This document shows positions 5,353 to 6,405 of a DNA stretch of 6,405 nt, in pieces. The stretch comes from Clostridiales bacterium UBA5446 (GTDB lineage Bacteria; Bacillota; Clostridia; Oscillospirales; Oscillospiraceae): NCBI GenBank assembly GCA_002427465.1, contig DIRC01000047.1, forward strand, positions 1,290 to 7,694, written 5' to 3'. The first letter of the stretch is position 1; every line of letters begins with the position of its first letter. Below the pieces are notes generated by a model. That model did not search any database. It was not told the DNA's origin and was given only the letters and a program-made list of their open reading frames with translations. Made by a program: the position numbers and the translations under genes.

Positions 5353-6405
5353 ATGATCATTAAACAAAAAGAATTTCTGAACAAAAAGGTCTATGAACTG
5401 GACTACTGCGGCCGCCCCCTCCGCCTTGAGGTGGGCCGCATGGCCGAGCTTGCCAACGCCGCCGTGCTGATCCAGTACGGTGAGACCACCGTTCTGGCCA
5501 CCGCCACCGCCTCTTCCCGTCCCCGGGACGGCATCGACTATTTCCCCTTGTCCGTGGACTTCAATGAAAAGCTTTACGCCGTCGGCCGCATCCCCGGCAG
5601 CTTCATGCGCCGGGAGGGCCGTCCTTCTCTTCCCGCCGTGCTGGCCAGCCGCCTGATCGACCGGCCCATGCGCCCTCTGTTCCCCTCGGACCTGCGCAAC
5701 GACGTGGCCATTGTCTGCGAAGTCCTCAGCATCGACCGGGATTGCTCTCCGGAAATCACCGCCATGATCGGCGCCGCCGCCGCGGTATCCATATCCGACA
5801 TCCCTTTTAACGGCCCCATCGCCGGCATTTCCCTGGGCTGGAACGGAAAGGATTTTCTCTTTAATCCCACCCAGGCCCAGCGGGAAACCAACCGCATGAC
5901 TGTCACCGTCGCCGCCACGCACAAAAAGGTCATCATGATCGAGGCTGCCGCCGACGAAGTTCCCGACGACGTCATGTACGAGGGTATTGTCAAGGCCCAC
6001 GAAAAGCTTCAGCCGGTGCTGGATCTCATCGACAAGATGGTTGAGGAAATCGGCAAGCCCAAGTTCTCTTACGACCACGCCGCCTTTGACGACGCGCTTT
6101 TTGAGCAGATCTGCGCCAACGACATGGAAGGCATGGCCTTCTGCATGGACACGGACGACAAAAACGTCCGGGAAGCCCGGGTGAACGAATGGATCACCGC
6201 CATACAGGATAAATATTCGGAAGACCATCCCGACATGATGCAGTATATGGAGGAAATCCTCTACCGCATCCAGAAAATGATTGTAAAGAAGTGGCTCCTG
6301 GCCGGCAAGCGGGTGGACGGACGCGCCATGAACGAGATACGCCCCCTGGCCGCCGAGGTCGCCGTTGTGCCCCGCGTCCACGGTTCCGGCCTGTTTACCC
6401 GCGGC
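5353..6405 (+). CDS. pnp: Polyribonucleotide nucleotidyltransferase (PNPase), N-terminal part, cut by right edge
   Basis: Phosphorolytic 3'-to-5' exoribonuclease and RNA-tailing enzyme, a homotrimer central to mRNA decay. The first 351 codons are present in one uninterrupted frame out of about 700 usual for the family. The first RNase PH core shows LRLEVGRMAELANAAVLI (from about residue 24), QYGETTVLATAT, the RNA-binding loop GSFMRREGRP (82-91, canonical FFRREGRP), LIDRPMRPLFP (101-111), AMIGAAAAVSISDIPFNGPIAG and IMIEAAADEVPDDVM. An all-alpha linker domain follows, then the second RNase PH core opens with RVDGR (320-324), EIRPLAAEV and HGSGLFTRG at the cut. The second core's catalytic aspartates and the KH and S1 RNA-binding domains lie outside. 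ATG 5353 is preceded by AAAGGAG at 5338-5344, 8 bases away. I saw no convincing promoter of its own; it may depend on read-through of the rpsO terminator. Confidence 0.97.
   Translation, partial: MIIKQKEFLNKKVYELDYCGRPLRLEVGRMAELANAAVLIQYGETTVLATATASSRPRDGIDYFPLSVDFNEKLYAVGRIPGSFMRREGRPSLPAVLASRLIDRPMRPLFPSDLRNDVAIVCEVLSIDRDCSPEITAMIGAAAAVSISDIPFNGPIAGISLGWNGKDFLFNPTQAQRETNRMTVTVAATHKKVIMIEAAADEVPDDVMYEGIVKAHEKLQPVLDLIDKMVEEIGKPKFSYDHAAFDDALFEQICANDMEGMAFCMDTDDKNVREARVNEWITAIQDKYSEDHPDMMQYMEEILYRIQKMIVKKWLLAGKRVDGRAMNEIRPLAAEVAVVPRVHGSGLFTRG

Noticed and set aside
5350..6381. A 343-codon open frame on the minus strand
   Set aside because: It lies exactly opposite the unmistakable pnp reading frame. 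Its His/Gly/Val-rich product matches no family I know and is the kind of open antisense frame a GC-rich gene produces.
1..6405. Mobile element, CRISPR array, phage or defence genes, tRNA or rRNA
   Set aside because: No transposase, integrase, spaced direct-repeat array, cloverleaf or rRNA segment was found; all long frames belong to housekeeping or conserved families or are antisense shadows.

Overview
The window looks like a piece of ordinary chromosome from a fairly GC-rich Firmicute, most likely class Clostridia. The protein sequences support this: a Clostridia-type MATE transporter, the UPF0237 ACT / UPF0210 (PFL) gene pair, a TypA with a CSGRQG G5 region, and the rpsO-pnp order. Strong AAGGAG-type ribosome sites and sigma-A-like promoters also fit. 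A species or family cannot be named from this sequence alone.

Layout. The left half (1-2751) is one leftward gene cluster, read from 2751 down: a MATE efflux transporter, a YfbR-like HD-domain 5'-deoxynucleotidase, a small ACT-domain protein (UPF0237), and the first 159 codons of a UPF0210/PFL protein that runs off the left edge. The first three junctions are 4-base ATGA overlaps or a 9-base gap, so this is almost certainly one translationally coupled operon. A 148-base AT-rich divergent region (2752-2899) holds a good leftward promoter and a plausible rightward one, nearly touching at their -35 boxes.

The right half reads rightward: typA/bipA (ribosome-associated GTPase), rpsO (ribosomal protein S15) with its own promoter and a structured leader, a strong intrinsic terminator, a long leader hairpin, then pnp (polynucleotide phosphorylase), cut by the right edge after 351 codons. 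This is a translation and RNA-decay block. rpsO-pnp is a classic bacterial pairing, and both genes are autoregulated through their leaders in well-studied bacteria.

The coding genes are housekeeping or widely conserved, and I see no mobile element, CRISPR array, phage gene or defence system. The more interesting signals are in the non-coding stretches: the typA start, which conflicts with its ribosome site; a palindrome and direct repeats in the divergent promoter region; an S15-leader-like fold; a terminator whose arms resemble a REP-type palindrome; and a 22-position hairpin just upstream of pnp. No stretch over 300 bases lacks a gene.
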